A program made the position numbers and the translations under genes. The notes beneath the pieces are model-generated. The model did not search any database. It had not been told where the DNA came from and was given only the letters and a program-made list of their open reading frames with translations. From NCBI GenBank assembly GCA_903852955.1, contig CAINSH010000116.1, forward strand, positions 1 through 9,754: a DNA stretch of 9,754 nucleotides, read 5' to 3'. Below are positions 8,953 through 9,754 of the stretch, in pieces. The stretch is from an uncultured Actinomycetes bacterium (GTDB taxonomy: Bacteria > Actinomycetota > Actinomycetes > Nanopelagicales > Nanopelagicaceae). Position 1 is the first letter of the stretch. The number at the start of each line of letters is the position of its first letter.

Positions 8953-8970
8953 TTTTAAGAATTAAACCGG
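8945..8970. terminator. Candidate bidirectional terminator hairpin at the ppc/pth junction
   Basis: CCGGTT (8945-8950) pairs with AACCGG (8965-8970), and ATT (8952-8954) can pair with AAT (8960-8962) inside, leaving a short loop. The repeat spans the last codons and stop codons of both convergent genes. Only short T-runs follow in either direction (CTTTG on plus, TATTTC on minus), so it is a weak terminator by sequence. Its position between tail-to-tail genes with no other room makes the role plausible. Confidence 0.42.
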
Positions 8971-9530
8971 CTTTGCGTACGTTCTAATCCCTCGGAAATT
9001 AAAGATTCAACAACATCTGCCCCGCGCACAATAAATTCACCTAAATCTTTTTGTTCTACCTTTGAAAATGCTTTTAATACAAAATCAGCTGGATCTTGTT
9101 CACCCATAGGGCGTCCGATTCCAAGGCGCACTCGGTAATACTCAGCGGTGCTAAAAGCTGAAGTCATTGATTTCAAGCCATTGTGGCCATTATCGCCACC
9201 TGCGATTTTGGTACGAATTGCCGCAAATGGAATATCTAATTCATCATGCAGAGCAATAATTTTTTGTGGTTCTATAGAATAGAAATTAGCTAAAGCTTTA
9301 ATTGGACCGCCAGTTTCATTCATATACGATTTTGATTTAGCCACAATCACTGGATGCGCATCAACTCCAACGCCTAATTTAAAAGCAGCGATATCTGTGC
9401 GTGATTTATGTGAAGATAATTTAACGTTGTGGCGTCGAACTAATTCATCGATCACCATCTGGCCCACATTGTGACGGGTGGCAGCGTATTTATCGCCTGG
9501 ATTTCCCAGGCCCACTACCAACCACGTCAT
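8955..9530 (-). CDS. pth: Peptidyl-tRNA hydrolase
   Basis: Cytosolic esterase that frees tRNA from peptidyl-tRNAs dropped by ribosomes. At 191 residues it has the normal length for bacterial Pth. The family signature is at the N-terminus: GLGNPGDKYAATRHN (7-21), containing N10 and the catalytic H20. SYMNETGG (68-75) gives N71, LHDELD (94-99) gives D96, and GGDNGHNGLKS (111-121) gives N117, all matching the E. coli active-site set (N10, H20, N68, D93, N114). The ATG lies 17 bases after the bL25 stop with no clear Shine-Dalgarno, so it is probably co-transcribed and may rely on ribosomes from the upstream gene. The pairing rplY-pth is common in bacteria. Its 3' end converges on ppc. Confidence 0.97.
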   Translation of the reverse strand: MTWLVVGLGNPGDKYAATRHNVGQMVIDELVRRHNVKLSSHKSRTDIAAFKLGVGVDAHPVIVAKSKSYMNETGGPIKALANFYSIEPQKIIALHDELDIPFAAIRTKIAGGDNGHNGLKSMTSAFSTAEYYRVRLGIGRPMGEQDPADFVLKAFSKVEQKDLGEFIVRGADVVESLISEGLERTQSRFNS

Positions 9531-9547
9531 AACGGTAAGCGTAAGGG

Positions 9548-9754
9548 TTAAGCGTCCTTCTTATCAGCATCTGATGCAGGTGCTGCATCGGTTGCTGCTG
9601 CAGCTGGTGCTGCTGCTTCTTCAGTTGCTGCAGTTGCCTTCTCAGACAAGTGAACAACGATTGTCTTTGGATCTGATTCAAGTTCCACACCTGCTGGAAG
9701 CTTCACATCTGATGCATAACGTGATTCGCCTGAATGCATCTCTTGGATATCTAC
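9548..9754 (-). CDS. rplY: Ribosomal protein bL25 (CTC form), C-terminal part
   Basis: The gene's 5' end lies beyond the right edge; 68 C-terminal residues are visible, reading in from V-D-I-Q-E-M. The stretch SDVKLPAGVELESDP followed by TIVVHL matches the C-terminal beta domain of the long CTC/TL5 form of bL25, which binds 5S rRNA in the large subunit and is often called a general stress protein. The last 30 residues are a low-complexity tail, half alanine with Glu/Asp/Pro/Thr and ending DKKDA, of the kind common in actinobacterial bL25; it is presumably disordered. A methionine at 9737-9739 is internal, not the start. Its place directly before pth supports the assignment. Confidence 0.88.
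   Translation of the reverse strand, partial: VDIQEMHSGESRYASDVKLPAGVELESDPKTIVVHLSEKATAATEEAAAPAAAATDAAPASDADKKDA

Noticed and set aside
9548..9640. Repetitive GCT/GCA-rich stretch near the right edge, considered as a DNA repeat.
   Set aside because: Explained by the alanine-rich C-terminal tail of bL25; the units are irregular and not a true tandem repeat.

Overview
This window holds ordinary, conserved housekeeping genes from a bacterial chromosome. The gene set and order (bL25/rplY, pth, mfd, a SurA-like lipoprotein, mazG, eno, then probably a FtsB/DivIC gene) point to an actinobacterium. By eye the DNA is AT-richer than in most actinobacteria, with A/T-ending codons common. That would suit a streamlined freshwater lineage such as the acI group (Nanopelagicales), but the lineage is inferred, not proven. 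I found no mobile element, CRISPR array, tRNA, rRNA, toxin-antitoxin pair or defence system, and every base is accounted for by genes or short spacers.

Layout: positions 1-6121 are a minus-strand run read right to left: mfd, a SurA_N-type lipoprotein, mazG, eno, and the first codons of another gene at the left edge. mfd and the lipoprotein gene overlap by one base, mazG follows after 9 bases, and eno follows after 86 bases with its own strong Shine-Dalgarno site. Positions 6122-6231 are a divergent control region containing the mfd and ppc ribosome binding sites, a GC-rich hairpin and a candidate pair of overlapping -10 elements. ppc (6232-8952) is the only plus-strand gene. It converges on pth with 2 bases between the stop codons, and an inverted repeat spans both gene ends. 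pth is preceded by the 3' part of the gene for ribosomal protein bL25, which runs off the right edge.

The genes cover core functions. bL25 and Pth support translation (5S rRNA binding and peptidyl-tRNA recycling). Mfd couples transcription to DNA repair, and MazG cleans the nucleotide pool. Enolase makes phosphoenolpyruvate, and PEP carboxylase turns it into oxaloacetate to refill the TCA cycle. The lipoprotein is probably a surface-anchored chaperone-like protein of unknown client. The observations most worth a second look are regulatory: a possible switch in the mfd leader RNA that could hide its Shine-Dalgarno site, the overlapping divergent promoter, and the translational coupling of mfd to the lipoprotein gene. 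I found no convincing previously undescribed system.
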